Below, piece by piece: positions 46,633-56,000 of a stretch of DNA of 64,000 nucleotides. The notes beneath the pieces are model-generated. The model was not told the DNA's origin. It saw only the letters and a list, made by a program, of their open reading frames with translations, and did not search any database. Both the position numbers and the translations under genes were made by a program. How positions within the stretch are numbered: the stretch's first letter is position 1; the number at the start of each line of letters is the position of its first letter. Source of the DNA: Litoribaculum gwangyangense (GTDB taxonomy: Bacteria; Bacteroidota; Bacteroidia; Flavobacteriales; Flavobacteriaceae); NCBI RefSeq assembly GCF_039543505.1, contig NZ_BAABJW010000001.1, positions 620,001 to 684,000 on the forward strand, read 5' to 3'.

Positions 46633-47960
46633 GTATTTTTATTTAAGTAGGATGTAAATTGCTTTAATTTACCACTTTTTGAACGAATGAGATTGTCTTG
46701 TCTTTCAAAAACAATGGTTAATCCTTTTTCTAGATACTTTTCTATTTCGATAGATATCTTTTTTATCTTTTCTGTTGAGAGCTCTTTATTACTAACGTAA
46801 ATAATCCTAAAACTATCAAGTTCTAACTGCTCAATAACAAATTCTTTTATATGCCCGTCATCTTCAATAATACTTTTTGTAATATAGTAAAAGGTTAGAC
46901 CAGCTGCTTTTTTTCCACTTGGTAATATAACCATGTGATTGGTTCTGCCTATAAGTTTTTCAAGAATAGGTTTTTTAAGAGTACTTTTTTTAGATAGAGT
47001 CCCTATATCACCAATTTCATATCTTATAAATGGTTGTGCTTTGTTATAAAGGGATGTAATTACAATACGACCTTCTTTTCCGTAAGGTAACACATTGTTT
47101 TTATCGTCTAAAATCTCTACAAAAAGAGTTTCGCTATTTACTTGCCATTCACCATCTGGATTTTCAAAAGCAATTAAATCTAATTCCGAAGCTCCATATT
47201 CGTTAATTATAGGTACTCCAAATTGAGTTTCCATAAGTTTTTTATCATTTTCAAAAAGCATTTCAGAAGTGACCATACAGGCCTTTAAAGTTGGACAAAC
47301 CTGTTTTAAAACTACATTTTCTTTATTAAGAAATTTAGCAAATTGCACAATGGAACTTGTGTACCCATTGATATAATCAAAAGAAGTGGTTTCAAATTTT
47401 TTTAAATTTCTTTTTAATGCTACATCGCTTAAATCAAACACATTAAATCGGGTTCGGTTACTTATGAAGTCTTTTAATTTCTCTTTGTAAAAACCTTTTT
47501 TATCTAGTGGAATACCATAAAAACGTGCTTGTTTTGAGGTGCTAAAATCTAAATGAAACCACCGAAAGCGGTTTTGTATAATAGCCCAAGTTAAGGCATG
47601 ACAAAATTTATCTTTGGCAAAAATAAAAGGGTCTCCAGAAGAGCCAGAAGTTTTGTTAATGTAAACATTTTTTAGAGTAACATTATCTGACAATCTGCTT
47701 TTTAAGGGTTGTTGTAAATCCCTTTTAGTCATAACAGGAATGCTATCCCATTGTTCTGGGTTTGCACCTTTTGCAAAGTTTTTATAAAATGGGTTTTGTT
47801 TTAAATGAAATGCAACAATTTCTTGCTTTTTAGATTCTAGATAAGCTTCAAATTCAACATGGTTTTTTGCTTGAATATCCTTTAATAGATGTTTAGCTTT
47901 CTGTATGGGAAAGCCATTTAATCGCAAGGACATATCAAATAAATTCAAATTAAAAAACAT
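46629..47960 (-). CDS. CapK/phenylacetate-CoA ligase-like adenylate-forming protein
   Basis: 443 residues related to PaaK/CapK of capsule loci. The ATP loop NKTSGSSGDPFIF (near residue 104), EYGASELDLIAFE and the RYEIGDIGTLS element, and a C-terminal hinge IGRTNHMVILPSGKKAAG are visible. CapK proteins may activate a carboxylic acid for attachment to a glycan, but none is well characterised. The ATG at 47960 is used; an internal ATG at 47933 (MSLRLNGFPI) is also plausible. It overlaps wecB by 4 bases. Confidence 0.88.
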   Translation of the reverse strand: MFFNLNLFDMSLRLNGFPIQKAKHLLKDIQAKNHVEFEAYLESKKQEIVAFHLKQNPFYKNFAKGANPEQWDSIPVMTKRDLQQPLKSRLSDNVTLKNVYINKTSGSSGDPFIFAKDKFCHALTWAIIQNRFRWFHLDFSTSKQARFYGIPLDKKGFYKEKLKDFISNRTRFNVFDLSDVALKRNLKKFETTSFDYINGYTSSIVQFAKFLNKENVVLKQVCPTLKACMVTSEMLFENDKKLMETQFGVPIINEYGASELDLIAFENPDGEWQVNSETLFVEILDDKNNVLPYGKEGRIVITSLYNKAQPFIRYEIGDIGTLSKKSTLKKPILEKLIGRTNHMVILPSGKKAAGLTFYYITKSIIEDDGHIKEFVIEQLELDSFRIIYVSNKELSTEKIKKISIEIEKYLEKGLTIVFERQDNLIRSKSGKLKQFTSYLNKNT

Positions 47961-48009
47961 TATGACGTAAAGTAAATAAAAAATATTCGTGTAATAGAGG
48001 CATTAGTTT

Positions 48010-48017
48010 TATTTTTG
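48010..48017 (+). promoter_or_regulatory. -7 box that decides the purD start
   Basis: TATTTTTG fits TAnnTTTG and covers the GTG at 48017, the first possible in-frame start. The transcript should begin after it, so the ATG at 48035 is the start. Confidence 0.45.
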
Positions 48018-48034
48018 TGCAAACAACAAACTCC

Positions 48035-49306
48035 ATGAATATTTTAATTTTAGGTTCTGGCGGAAGAGAACACACATTTGCTTGGAAAATAGCTCAAAGC
48101 CCAAAATGTAAAAACTTGTATGTAGCACCCGGAAACTCAGGAACCTCTGAGATCGCGACGAATGTAAACATAAGTGCTAACGATTTTGAAGCCATCAAAA
48201 AATTGGTTTTAAAAGAAGGAATAAACATGGTTGTTGTGGGTCCTGAAGACCCACTAGTTCAGGGGGTTCATGATTATTTTTTGAACGATGAAAGCATTAA
48301 ACATGTATCGGTAATTGGACCACAAAGAATTTCAGCTCAACTAGAAGGTAGCAAAGAGTTTGCCAAAGAATTTTTGTATCGACACCAAATTCCAACAGCA
48401 GCATACGAGAGTTTTACGAAAGACACCGTTGAAAATGGTTATGCCTTTTTAGAAACATTAAAACCACCTTATGTTTTAAAAGCCGATGGTTTGGCAGCGG
48501 GTAAAGGCGTTGTGATTCTTAATGATTTAGATGAAGCTAAAGCCGAATTAAAAAGTATGCTTGTTGATGCAAAATTTGGTCAAGCCAGTAACAAAGTAGT
48601 TATTGAAGAATTTTTAGATGGTATTGAGTTAAGCTGCTTTGTATTAACCGATGGTAAAAACTATAAAATATTGCCTACCGCCAAAGATTACAAACGTATT
48701 GGTGAAGGTGATACCGGATTAAACACAGGTGGTATGGGAGCGGTTTCTCCAGTACCTTTTGCTACAGACGATTTTCTTAATAAAATTGAAGAACGCATTG
48801 TAAAGCCAACTATTAATGGTTTTGAAAAAGACCATTTGCCGTATGTTGGTTTTGTATTTATAGGATTAATAAAAGTTGGAGACGACCCAAAAGTAATTGA
48901 ATACAACGTACGCATGGGCGATCCTGAAACAGAAGTGGTTTTACCAAGGCTTAAAAATGACTTTGTTGACATTCTTCAAGCGATGGCCAACGGAACTTTA
49001 GATAAAATCAATATCGAAATTGATGAACGAGCGGCTACAACTATTATGTTAGTATCGGGTGGTTATCCGGAGGCTTATGAAACAGACAAGGAAATAACAG
49101 GCGTTAATTTAATTGAAGATTCCATTGCGTTTCATGCGGGCGCTCAACTTAAAGACGGTAAAATAGTTACCTCTGGAGGACGTGTTATGGCCATTACTTC
49201 TTATGGGAATACCTATAAAGAGGCCATAAAAAAATCTTACCAAAACATAGAAAGATTACATTTTGATAAGATGTATTATCGTAAAGATATTGGTTTTGAT
49301 TTATAA
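48035..49306 (+). CDS. purD: Phosphoribosylamine-glycine ligase
   Basis: Second step of purine biosynthesis: phosphoribosylamine plus glycine plus ATP to GAR, in the cytoplasm. An ATP-grasp enzyme of 423 residues from MNILILGSGGREHTFAWKI. Other blocks are PEDPLVQGVHDYF, YVLKADGLAAGKGVVI and NTGGMGAVSP, then RMGDPETEVVLPRL. The ATG at 48035 is preferred over a GTG at 48017, which overlaps a -7 box. It ends tail-to-tail with the DUF6341 gene, overlapping by 6 bases. Confidence 0.97.
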   Translation: MNILILGSGGREHTFAWKIAQSPKCKNLYVAPGNSGTSEIATNVNISANDFEAIKKLVLKEGINMVVVGPEDPLVQGVHDYFLNDESIKHVSVIGPQRISAQLEGSKEFAKEFLYRHQIPTAAYESFTKDTVENGYAFLETLKPPYVLKADGLAAGKGVVILNDLDEAKAELKSMLVDAKFGQASNKVVIEEFLDGIELSCFVLTDGKNYKILPTAKDYKRIGEGDTGLNTGGMGAVSPVPFATDDFLNKIEERIVKPTINGFEKDHLPYVGFVFIGLIKVGDDPKVIEYNVRMGDPETEVVLPRLKNDFVDILQAMANGTLDKINIEIDERAATTIMLVSGGYPEAYETDKEITGVNLIEDSIAFHAGAQLKDGKIVTSGGRVMAITSYGNTYKEAIKKSYQNIERLHFDKMYYRKDIGFDL

Positions 49307-49528
49307 ATAAGAATGAGCAGAAATGCTTTTATCTTCTTCATTATTATTGTCAAAAATTCTAAGTTGCCCCATCCAATAAACCATGGCAACAAAACCAACA
49401 ATGAGGAATAACCAAGAAACAGTATTTGCTGCAAACCAGTTTTCTAGCTCTAAAGCTCTTAAAGCATCATAAGGCGCGAAAAGTACATTTACAAATAAAT
49501 CTTCTATACCGTAAAAGAAATCTTTCAT
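49301..49528 (-). CDS. DUF6341 family small membrane protein
   Basis: 75 residues with one or two hydrophobic helices, FAANTVSWLFLIVGFVAMVYWMGQL, and an N-terminal amphipathic segment FYGIEDLFVNVLFAPYDALRALE typical of the DUF6341 family of Bacteroidota. Function unknown. It is divergent from the DUF6427 gene and sits close to upp, a combination that I recall from related genomes. Confidence 0.75.
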   Translation of the reverse strand: MKDFFYGIEDLFVNVLFAPYDALRALELENWFAANTVSWLFLIVGFVAMVYWMGQLRIFDNNNEEDKSISAHSYL

Positions 49529-49595
49529 AGGGTGTCTTTATTATTTTATAACCGTTAGTTACTATATTTACAAAGCAAAAATACAAAAACAGTTA

Positions 49596-50519
49596 ATGAT
49601 AACAAGCTTTTTTAATAAATCTAAACCAATAAATTTTGTTATTGTTTTTTTTATTACGCTTTTGGCTTTTTTAATAGCCAAGCTTAATGTGATAGAGGAT
49701 GCTATAACATTTTTGGGTTTTATTAAGCAAGCGATTATTTTGCTTCTTATTTATGCTTCCATTCTACTAGTAAATTTCATAGTAAGTAAGAATAGTTTAA
49801 CAAAGAAAAACAATTATGAAATTTTGCTATTTAGTTTGTTTTTACTTTTAATTGTTCCAACTACAAGTCATACCAATATTTTAATATCAAACTTTTTTGT
49901 GTTATTGGCATTAAGAAGAATCATGAGTTTACGTTCTCAAAAGGAAACTAAAAAAAAGCTTTTTGATGCGGCTTTTTGGATAGCTATTGCATGTTTGTTT
50001 TATTTTTGGGCCATTTTGTTTTTTGCTATAATACTTGCGGCACTTGTGTTTTATTCAGATAATAATTTAAGGCACTGGATTGTGCCTTTTCTGGGAGCTT
50101 TAACGGTTTTTACATTATCAATAGCGGCTTCTGTTGTTTTTTATGGCAGTTATTTCAAGATATTTAACATATCTCCTCAAATTAGTTATGATTTTAGTAG
50201 TTACAATACCTTTCAATATATTGTAGCTATTACTATTCTTTTGTCTTTTGGGGCATGGTCTTCTATTTTTTATTTAAACAACATAAAAAAGAAAAAAAAA
50301 GCATTTAGAGCATCATTCAAAATAATCATTATTGCTGCAATAATTGCTTTTTTAATTGTAATACAGACGCCCGATAAAAACGGCAGTGAGTTTTTATTTT
50401 TATTTGCGCCGTTAGCAATTATAATAACCAATTACATCGAGATTATTCAGGAAAAATGGTTTAAAGAAGCATTTGTTCTAGTTCTTGTAATTGCGCCTTT
50501 TTTTCTCTTATTGTTGTAG
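49596..50519 (+). CDS. DUF6427 family polytopic membrane protein
   Basis: 307 residues with about nine to ten hydrophobic helices, matching the DUF6427 family seen next to DUF6341 and upp in Flavobacteriia. Function is unknown; the isolated loop segment ALRRIMSLRSQKETKKKLFDAAFWI is conserved-looking. It is convergent with upp and overlaps it by 12 bases. Confidence 0.75.
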   Translation: MITSFFNKSKPINFVIVFFITLLAFLIAKLNVIEDAITFLGFIKQAIILLLIYASILLVNFIVSKNSLTKKNNYEILLFSLFLLLIVPTTSHTNILISNFFVLLALRRIMSLRSQKETKKKLFDAAFWIAIACLFYFWAILFFAIILAALVFYSDNNLRHWIVPFLGALTVFTLSIAASVVFYGSYFKIFNISPQISYDFSSYNTFQYIVAITILLSFGAWSSIFYLNNIKKKKKAFRASFKIIIIAAIIAFLIVIQTPDKNGSEFLFLFAPLAIIITNYIEIIQEKWFKEAFVLVLVIAPFFLLLL

Positions 50520-51167
50520 TTTTTCCCCAAAAGCTAAGTCGCCTGCATCTCCAAGGCCAGGAACTATATAGCCTTTTTCGTTTAATTTTTCGTCAATGGC
50601 AGCAATCCATAAATGAGTTTTTTCATCAAAATGACTTTCTACAAAACCAATACCTTCTTGTGCGCCTATGACACTTATCAAATGAACTTCTTTGGGTTTT
50701 CCGAAAGGTTTTAAAGCCTCAAAAGTGGCAACCAAAGATTGACCTGTGGCAAGCATTGGATCTGCCAAAACAAGAGTTTTGTTTTCCAAATCTGGGCATG
50801 CTAGATATTCAACAATAATTTCAAAACTTTCAGGATTATGTTTATGGTGCCGGTAGGCCGATATAAATGCGTTTTCAGCAGTGTCGAAATAATTGAGTAA
50901 CCCATTATGTAAAGGAACACCTGCTCTTAAAACAGAGCACAAAACAATATCGTTTTTCGGTAAGTTGATTTTAGATGTTCCTAATGGTGTTTTAATATTT
51001 ATGGGTTCGTAGTTCAAAAATTTGCTCATTTCATAACCTAAAATCTCCCCTATGCGTTCAATATTTCTTCTAAAACGCATGCGGTCCTTTTGAATATTAG
51101 AATCTCTTATTTCAGAAATAAAGGTATTTAAAATAGAGTTATGTTGCGAAATATTGTGAATGTGCAT
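50508..51167 (-). CDS. upp: Uracil phosphoribosyltransferase
   Basis: Salvage enzyme making UMP from uracil and PRPP. 219 residues with the PRPP-binding motif VLADPMLATGQSL, the EYLACPDLENKTL lead-in, and the uracil-binding C-terminal segment IVPGLGDAGDLAFGE. Its stop lies within the end of the DUF6427 gene on the other strand. Confidence 0.96.
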   Translation of the reverse strand: MHIHNISQHNSILNTFISEIRDSNIQKDRMRFRRNIERIGEILGYEMSKFLNYEPINIKTPLGTSKINLPKNDIVLCSVLRAGVPLHNGLLNYFDTAENAFISAYRHHKHNPESFEIIVEYLACPDLENKTLVLADPMLATGQSLVATFEALKPFGKPKEVHLISVIGAQEGIGFVESHFDEKTHLWIAAIDEKLNEKGYIVPGLGDAGDLAFGEKLQQ

Positions 51168-51212
51168 GTTTGTATGTAGTTTTTTTCAATAGTAAAGTTA
51201 ATTATTATGGAC

Positions 51213-51220
51213 TATATTTG
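51213..51220 (+). promoter_or_regulatory. Putative -7 box for the DUF4254 gene
   Basis: TATATTTG fits the -7 consensus and is 20 bases before the ATG at 51241; a well-spaced TTG is absent. Confidence 0.45.
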
Positions 51221-51240
51221 CACATTAAATTTAACACAAC

Positions 51241-51846
51241 ATGTTTACAAGTAAAGCCAACAAAATATTTCAAGACGTTATTGAAAAATACCACATCATA
51301 AATACCGTTGACCAATCATTTGAAAACCCCTATCCAAAAAGTGATTTAATCGAACATTTACTATATAGAAAATGTTGGATTGATACCGTGCAATGGCATT
51401 ATGAAGATATTATTCGCGATCCACAAATAGTCCCTGTTGCAGCACTGAAATTAAAGCGTCAGATTGATGCTTCAAATCAGGACAGAACGGATATGGTAGA
51501 ATATATTGATAGTTATTTTTTAGAGAAATATAAACACATAACTCCAAAAGCTAACGCAACAATTAACACGGAAAGCCCAGCATGGGGAATAGATAGATTA
51601 TCCATTTTAGCTTTGAAAATCTATCACATGAATGAAGAAGCTATTCGTCAAGATGCCTCTGAAGCTCACAGAGAAGCCTGCCAAAAAAAGTTAGACATTT
51701 TATTGGAGCAACGATTAGATTTATCTACAGCTATAGATACGCTTTTAAGTGATATTGAAAAAGGCGATAAATACATGAAGGTATACAAGCAGATGAAAAT
51801 GTATAATGATGACGAGCTAAACCCAGTACTTCGTTCACAGAAATAG
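51241..51846 (+). CDS. DUF4254 family protein
   Basis: 201 residues, soluble and largely helical, with the segment KCWIDTVQWHYEDIIRDPQI and the charged RQIDASNQDRTDMVEYID helix that mark DUF4254. Function unknown, but in Bacteroidota the gene is regularly next to a GT9 glycosyltransferase, as it is here with a 39-base gap. It may take part in lipopolysaccharide core synthesis. Confidence 0.85.
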   Translation: MFTSKANKIFQDVIEKYHIINTVDQSFENPYPKSDLIEHLLYRKCWIDTVQWHYEDIIRDPQIVPVAALKLKRQIDASNQDRTDMVEYIDSYFLEKYKHITPKANATINTESPAWGIDRLSILALKIYHMNEEAIRQDASEAHREACQKKLDILLEQRLDLSTAIDTLLSDIEKGDKYMKVYKQMKMYNDDELNPVLRSQK

Positions 51847-51885
51847 AACACCTGCTAAAACAGGAATCCCATTAATTAAGTTGAG

Positions 51886-52905
51886 ATGCCAGAACCAAAA
51901 CACATTCTCGTTATTCGCCTCTCAGCCATGGGAGATGTAGCGATGACGGTTCCTGTTTTAAGGGCATTAACCCAACAACATCCTGAAGTAAAAATCACTG
52001 TTTTAACCCGAGGCTTCTTTGCTCCTTTTTTTAGGGATTTAAAAAATGTGACGGTTTTTCCTGCTGATTTAAAACGAGAGCACAAAGGCATTTTCGGCCT
52101 TTATAAATTAGCACGACAACTTAATAAAGACCATACATTTTATGCAGTTGCTGATTTGCACAGCGTTTTAAGAAGTAAGATTTTAAAAAAGTTTATTAGA
52201 TGTAAGCGGTTTATTTCTATTGATAAGGGCCGAAAGATGAAAAAGGCTTTAACACTTGGTGCCTTTTTTGAACCACTTAAAAACACGCATCAGCGTTATG
52301 CCGAGGTTTTTAAATCATTGGGTTACGCCATTGATTTATCGAATCCTACATTTCCTGAAAAAGCTATTTTGAGTAAAAAAATTCAGAAACTAATATCAAG
52401 GGATTCAAAAAAAATGATTGGGATAGCGCCATTCGCCGCTCATGAAGGTAAAATGTATCCTTTAAATTTGATGAAAATTGTTATTGAGACCCTTTCAAAA
52501 GATTATAAATTACTCCTTTTTGGAGGTGGAGAAAATGAAATAATTGTTTTAAATGATCTTGAAAACGCCTATGACAACGTGATTAATGTTGCAGGTAAAC
52601 TATCTTTAGATGAAGAGTTGGATGTGATTTCAAATTTAGACCTCATGCTTTCCATGGATTCTGGAAATGGCCATATCGCCGCCATGTTGGGCATAAAGGT
52701 TATAACCATTTGGGGTGTTACACATCCGTATGCTGGATTTGCACCATTTAACCAACCAGAGGATTATGCGTTACTTTCAGATAGGAATCAATTTCCGAAA
52801 ATCCCAACTTCTGTTTATGGAAATAAGTATCCAGAGCATTACAAAGAAGTTTCCAGAAGTATTTCTCCTGAAACTGTCATTGAGAAAATAAAATCTATTA
52901 TTTAA
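51886..52905 (+). CDS. GT9 (heptosyltransferase-like) glycosyltransferase
   Basis: 339 residues, GT-B fold. The start ILVIRLSAMGDVAMTVPVLRAL and the C-domain SMDSGNGHIAAMLGIKVITIWGVTHPYAGFAPF are those of the heptosyltransferase family, which builds LPS core. The donor may be another sugar in Bacteroidota. It converges on the next gene with a 4-base tail-to-tail overlap. Confidence 0.92.
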   Translation: MPEPKHILVIRLSAMGDVAMTVPVLRALTQQHPEVKITVLTRGFFAPFFRDLKNVTVFPADLKREHKGIFGLYKLARQLNKDHTFYAVADLHSVLRSKILKKFIRCKRFISIDKGRKMKKALTLGAFFEPLKNTHQRYAEVFKSLGYAIDLSNPTFPEKAILSKKIQKLISRDSKKMIGIAPFAAHEGKMYPLNLMKIVIETLSKDYKLLLFGGGENEIIVLNDLENAYDNVINVAGKLSLDEELDVISNLDLMLSMDSGNGHIAAMLGIKVITIWGVTHPYAGFAPFNQPEDYALLSDRNQFPKIPTSVYGNKYPEHYKEVSRSISPETVIEKIKSII

Positions 52906-53960
52906 ACATCATCGTAATCAACCACAATAGTTGGTGTGGTTGGGTGCGCTTGACAGGTTAAAATTAATCCTTCAGCAACTTCGGCTTCAGTTAAAATATT
53001 GTTTTGCCTCATGGTGGCTTCACCTTCTTTTATTCTCGCTAAGCAGCTACTGCATATACCACCTTGGCATGAGTAAGGCGCATCTAAATCTTCATCTAAT
53101 GCGGCTTCAAGAACGGTTTGTTTTGGCGACATTTGGAAAGTAGTCGTTTCTTCATCAACAATAATGGTAATTTTGGTTTTACCACTTGTAACATCGTTTA
53201 CTTCTTCTATGCCATCAGTTTTTGAGGTTTTGAAAAGCTCAAAATGAATTTTAGTTTTATCAATACCATGCTCGGTCAAAACATCTTTAACCGTATGAAT
53301 CATAGCTTCTGGTCCACACAAATAATAAGCATCAACTTCAACATGTTTATGTTTATTTTTCATCACATAATTAACCGTGCTTTTTTCAATACGACCAAAA
53401 ATTGCATCATCTTCATCTTGTTGACTAAACACAAACTGAATGGAAAAGCGATCTTTGTATTGGTGCTGAAGTTCTAAAAGTTCATTTAAAAACATAGTGT
53501 CTTCCGTTGATTTATTTCCATAAACCAAAATAACTTTACTGTGTATTTCTTCTTCTAATGCACATTTTATAATACTTAAAATAGGGGTTATACCACTACC
53601 TGCTGCAAAAGCGGCAATATTTTTTGTTTTGTTATCATTGGGTTCAAAAATGAATCTCCCTCTGGGGGCGGCAACTTCCAAAATATCCCCGACTTGCAAT
53701 TTGTTGTTAGCATATGCCGAAAAAGTTCCATCTAAGACTTCTTTTATGGCCACTTTTAGTTCACCGCTTTTTGGTGAGGTGCAAAGCGAATAATCTCGAC
53801 GAACTTCATTGCCATCTATATTCGTTTTTAAAGTAATGTATTGCCCTGCTTTGAAAGCAAAAGTGTTTTTTAAACTTTCTGGAACATCAAAAGAAATGCT
53901 AATGGATTTATTGGTTAATCGTTCAATATTTTTAATCGCGAGTTTATAAAATGAAGACAT
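52902..53960 (-). CDS. PaaE-like ferredoxin/flavodoxin reductase with 2Fe-2S domain
   Basis: 352 residues combining an FAD-binding domain (DYSLCTSPKSGELKVAIK, RxYS-like), an NAD(P)-binding domain (AAGSGITPILSIIK, YYLCGPEAMI) and a C-terminal plant-type 2Fe-2S domain with C-x4-C-x2-C in YSCQGGICSSC and a fourth Cys in ILTCQAH. This is the layout of PaaE, the reductase of the phenylacetyl-CoA epoxidase, but none of the other paa genes are here, so it is a general electron-transfer reductase. Confidence 0.9.
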   Translation of the reverse strand: MSSFYKLAIKNIERLTNKSISISFDVPESLKNTFAFKAGQYITLKTNIDGNEVRRDYSLCTSPKSGELKVAIKEVLDGTFSAYANNKLQVGDILEVAAPRGRFIFEPNDNKTKNIAAFAAGSGITPILSIIKCALEEEIHSKVILVYGNKSTEDTMFLNELLELQHQYKDRFSIQFVFSQQDEDDAIFGRIEKSTVNYVMKNKHKHVEVDAYYLCGPEAMIHTVKDVLTEHGIDKTKIHFELFKTSKTDGIEEVNDVTSGKTKITIIVDEETTTFQMSPKQTVLEAALDEDLDAPYSCQGGICSSCLARIKEGEATMRQNNILTEAEVAEGLILTCQAHPTTPTIVVDYDDV

Positions 53961-54005
53961 GTAAATTTATTTTTTGCAAAAATAGTGAAGTTGATTTTCA
54001 AATAT

Positions 54006-54013
54006 TAACTTTG
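54006..54013 (+). promoter_or_regulatory. Putative -7 box for the DUF2059 gene
   Basis: TAACTTTG matches the -7 consensus 86 bases before the ATG at 54100, so the leader would be about 80 bases. It lies in the 139-base divergent gap with the PaaE-like gene. Confidence 0.4.
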
Positions 54014-54099
54014 TTTGTAACAATTAACATAAAAAGTATACTAACGAAACGAATTAAGTTAAAACAGAAACAAATACATTAACCATAAAATAAAATAAC

Positions 54100-54507
54100 A
54101 TGAAAAAATTTTTACTAGTATTCACATTTTCTTTAACAGTTTTAACTCAAGTTAACGCACAAGAAATTTCAGAGTTTAAAAAGGAAACCATTGAATTCTT
54201 AAAAATCACTGGCGCAGGAGAAGCCTTTGAAAACGCCATTGCTCAAATAGGCGCCATGGTTTCTGAAGAAAATAAAGAGGCTTACACTAAAGAAGCCAAT
54301 GGAACTTTGGATGGTTTGTACGGTAAAATGGCCGAGTTGTATATGGAAGAATTTACACAAGATGAAATAAAAGAATTGGTCGCGTTTTACAACACCGATT
54401 TAGGTAAAAAACTGGCAACAAAACAAATGGGATTAACTCAAAAAGCAATGATGTTTGGTCAATCATGGGGTATGGAAGTACAAGGCATAGCCCAAAAATA
54501 CAATTAA
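54100..54507 (+). CDS. DUF2059 domain secreted protein
   Basis: 135 residues with a Sec signal peptide (MKKFLLVFTFSLTVLTQVNAQ) and a helical DUF2059 domain that contains YMEEFTQDEIKELVAFYNTDLGKKL. Such proteins are periplasmic and of unknown role. It is followed only 2 bases later by the DUF5687 permease gene, so the two are likely in one transcript. Confidence 0.87.
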   Translation: MKKFLLVFTFSLTVLTQVNAQEISEFKKETIEFLKITGAGEAFENAIAQIGAMVSEENKEAYTKEANGTLDGLYGKMAELYMEEFTQDEIKELVAFYNTDLGKKLATKQMGLTQKAMMFGQSWGMEVQGIAQKYN

Positions 54508-54509
54508 TT

Positions 54510-55988
54510 ATGATTAAACATTTTTTAAGCTTAGAGTGGAAGTCCTTTTTAAGGTCTGCAAGCTTTGGCAAAAGTTTAGGCATTAAAATATTTATGGGGT
54601 TTTTGGCTCTTTATTTCATTGCTGTTTTCTTGATTATGGGTGTGGCATTGTACCCAGGATTAAAAAAAGTATTCCCAGATAGTGACCCTTTATTAATTGT
54701 AAACAACTATCTTTTTTACTGGATTTTGGCCGATTTGGTTTTTAGGTTTTTTTTCCAAAAACTACCGGTAATGAGTGTAAAACCACTTTTAACCTTGCCC
54801 ATAAAACGTAGTAAAGTCGTCAATTTTGTATTGGGTAAATCGGCATTATCATTTTTTAATTTTCTGCCTTTATTTGCTGTAGTACCTTTTGGAATAACGC
54901 TAATAATAAAAGATTATCCTACCAGCTCTGTTTTAGTTTGGATGTTAGCACTTATTTTGGTTACGTTGATAATCAATTTTTTAAACTTTATTATTGAAAG
55001 CTTTTCCGCAGAAACAGAATTATCGTTTCTTCCAATAATACTTTTAACTGGAGGCTTATATGCGCTTAACTATTTCGATATAATATCACTTAGTGATTTG
55101 GTTGGAAAGAGTTTTAACGCTATCTACAATTCGCCTTTTTTAATCATAATTCTTATTTTAATTCTAATTGGAACTTACATTTTCAATTTTAAATTACTAA
55201 GGCAAAAATTGTTTTTGGATAGCGGGTTAAAAACAAAGATTAAAGAGGTAAATGCATCAAACCTTGAATGGACTAAAAACTTTGGAGATATAGCGCCTTT
55301 TATGCAACTGGATTTGAGATTGATTTGGCGCAACAAGCGTACCAAATCATCCGTTTGGATGTTGGTACTTGGTTTACTTTATGGGTTGTTTTTTTATCCA
55401 CAACCGGTATATCAAGACAAAACGTTTTTCTTTATTTTCATAGGGATTTTTTCAACTGGCATTTTTCTCATCAATTTCGGGCAATTTGTTCCAGCATGGG
55501 ATAGTGGTTATTATAAACTACTCATGAGTCAGAATATTAAGTACGAACAATACTTAAAATCAAAATTCACCTTAATGGCTGTAAGTGTGGCCCTCTTATT
55601 TATTTTAGGAATTCCATACGTGTTTTTTGGATGGAAAATTTTGTTTGCACATTTTGCGGCAGCCATTTACAACATAGGCGTTAACACCCATGTCATACTA
55701 TGGGGTGGTTCTTTTAACAGAAAGAAAATCGATTTGAGCCAAAAAGCAGCTTTTAATTATCAAGGAACAGGTGCGGTACAATGGCTAATCGGGATACCAC
55801 TTTTAATATTACCCATGGTTATTTTTGGGCTTTTAAATTGGCTTTTAAGTTTCGAAATAGCCTGTATTGTATTATTGGCAATGGGTATTTTAGGAATTAT
55901 CTTTCACCAGAAATTTATGAAAACCATCACAGAAAAATATTTGGAATCAAAATATAAGATGATTAGTGCTTTTGATCAAAATAACTAA
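54510..55988 (+). CDS. DUF5687 family ABC transporter permease
   Basis: 492 residues with about twelve hydrophobic helices. I start it at the ATG at 54510 (MIKHFLSLEWKSFLRSASFGK), directly after the DUF2059 stop; an upstream ATG at 54465 would run through the DUF2059 C-terminus. The protein fits the DUF5687 family of Bacteroidota, membrane subunits paired with a small ABC ATPase as here. The substrate is unknown, export is likely. Confidence 0.83.
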   Translation: MIKHFLSLEWKSFLRSASFGKSLGIKIFMGFLALYFIAVFLIMGVALYPGLKKVFPDSDPLLIVNNYLFYWILADLVFRFFFQKLPVMSVKPLLTLPIKRSKVVNFVLGKSALSFFNFLPLFAVVPFGITLIIKDYPTSSVLVWMLALILVTLIINFLNFIIESFSAETELSFLPIILLTGGLYALNYFDIISLSDLVGKSFNAIYNSPFLIIILILILIGTYIFNFKLLRQKLFLDSGLKTKIKEVNASNLEWTKNFGDIAPFMQLDLRLIWRNKRTKSSVWMLVLGLLYGLFFYPQPVYQDKTFFFIFIGIFSTGIFLINFGQFVPAWDSGYYKLLMSQNIKYEQYLKSKFTLMAVSVALLFILGIPYVFFGWKILFAHFAAAIYNIGVNTHVILWGGSFNRKKIDLSQKAAFNYQGTGAVQWLIGIPLLILPMVIFGLLNWLLSFEIACIVLLAMGILGIIFHQKFMKTITEKYLESKYKMISAFDQNN

Positions 55989-56000
55989 CAAAATAAAATC

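Noticed and set aside
54465..54509. N-terminal extension of the DUF5687 gene
   Set aside because: It overlaps the DUF2059 C-terminus and adds non-conserved residues; the ATG at 54510 is a better start.
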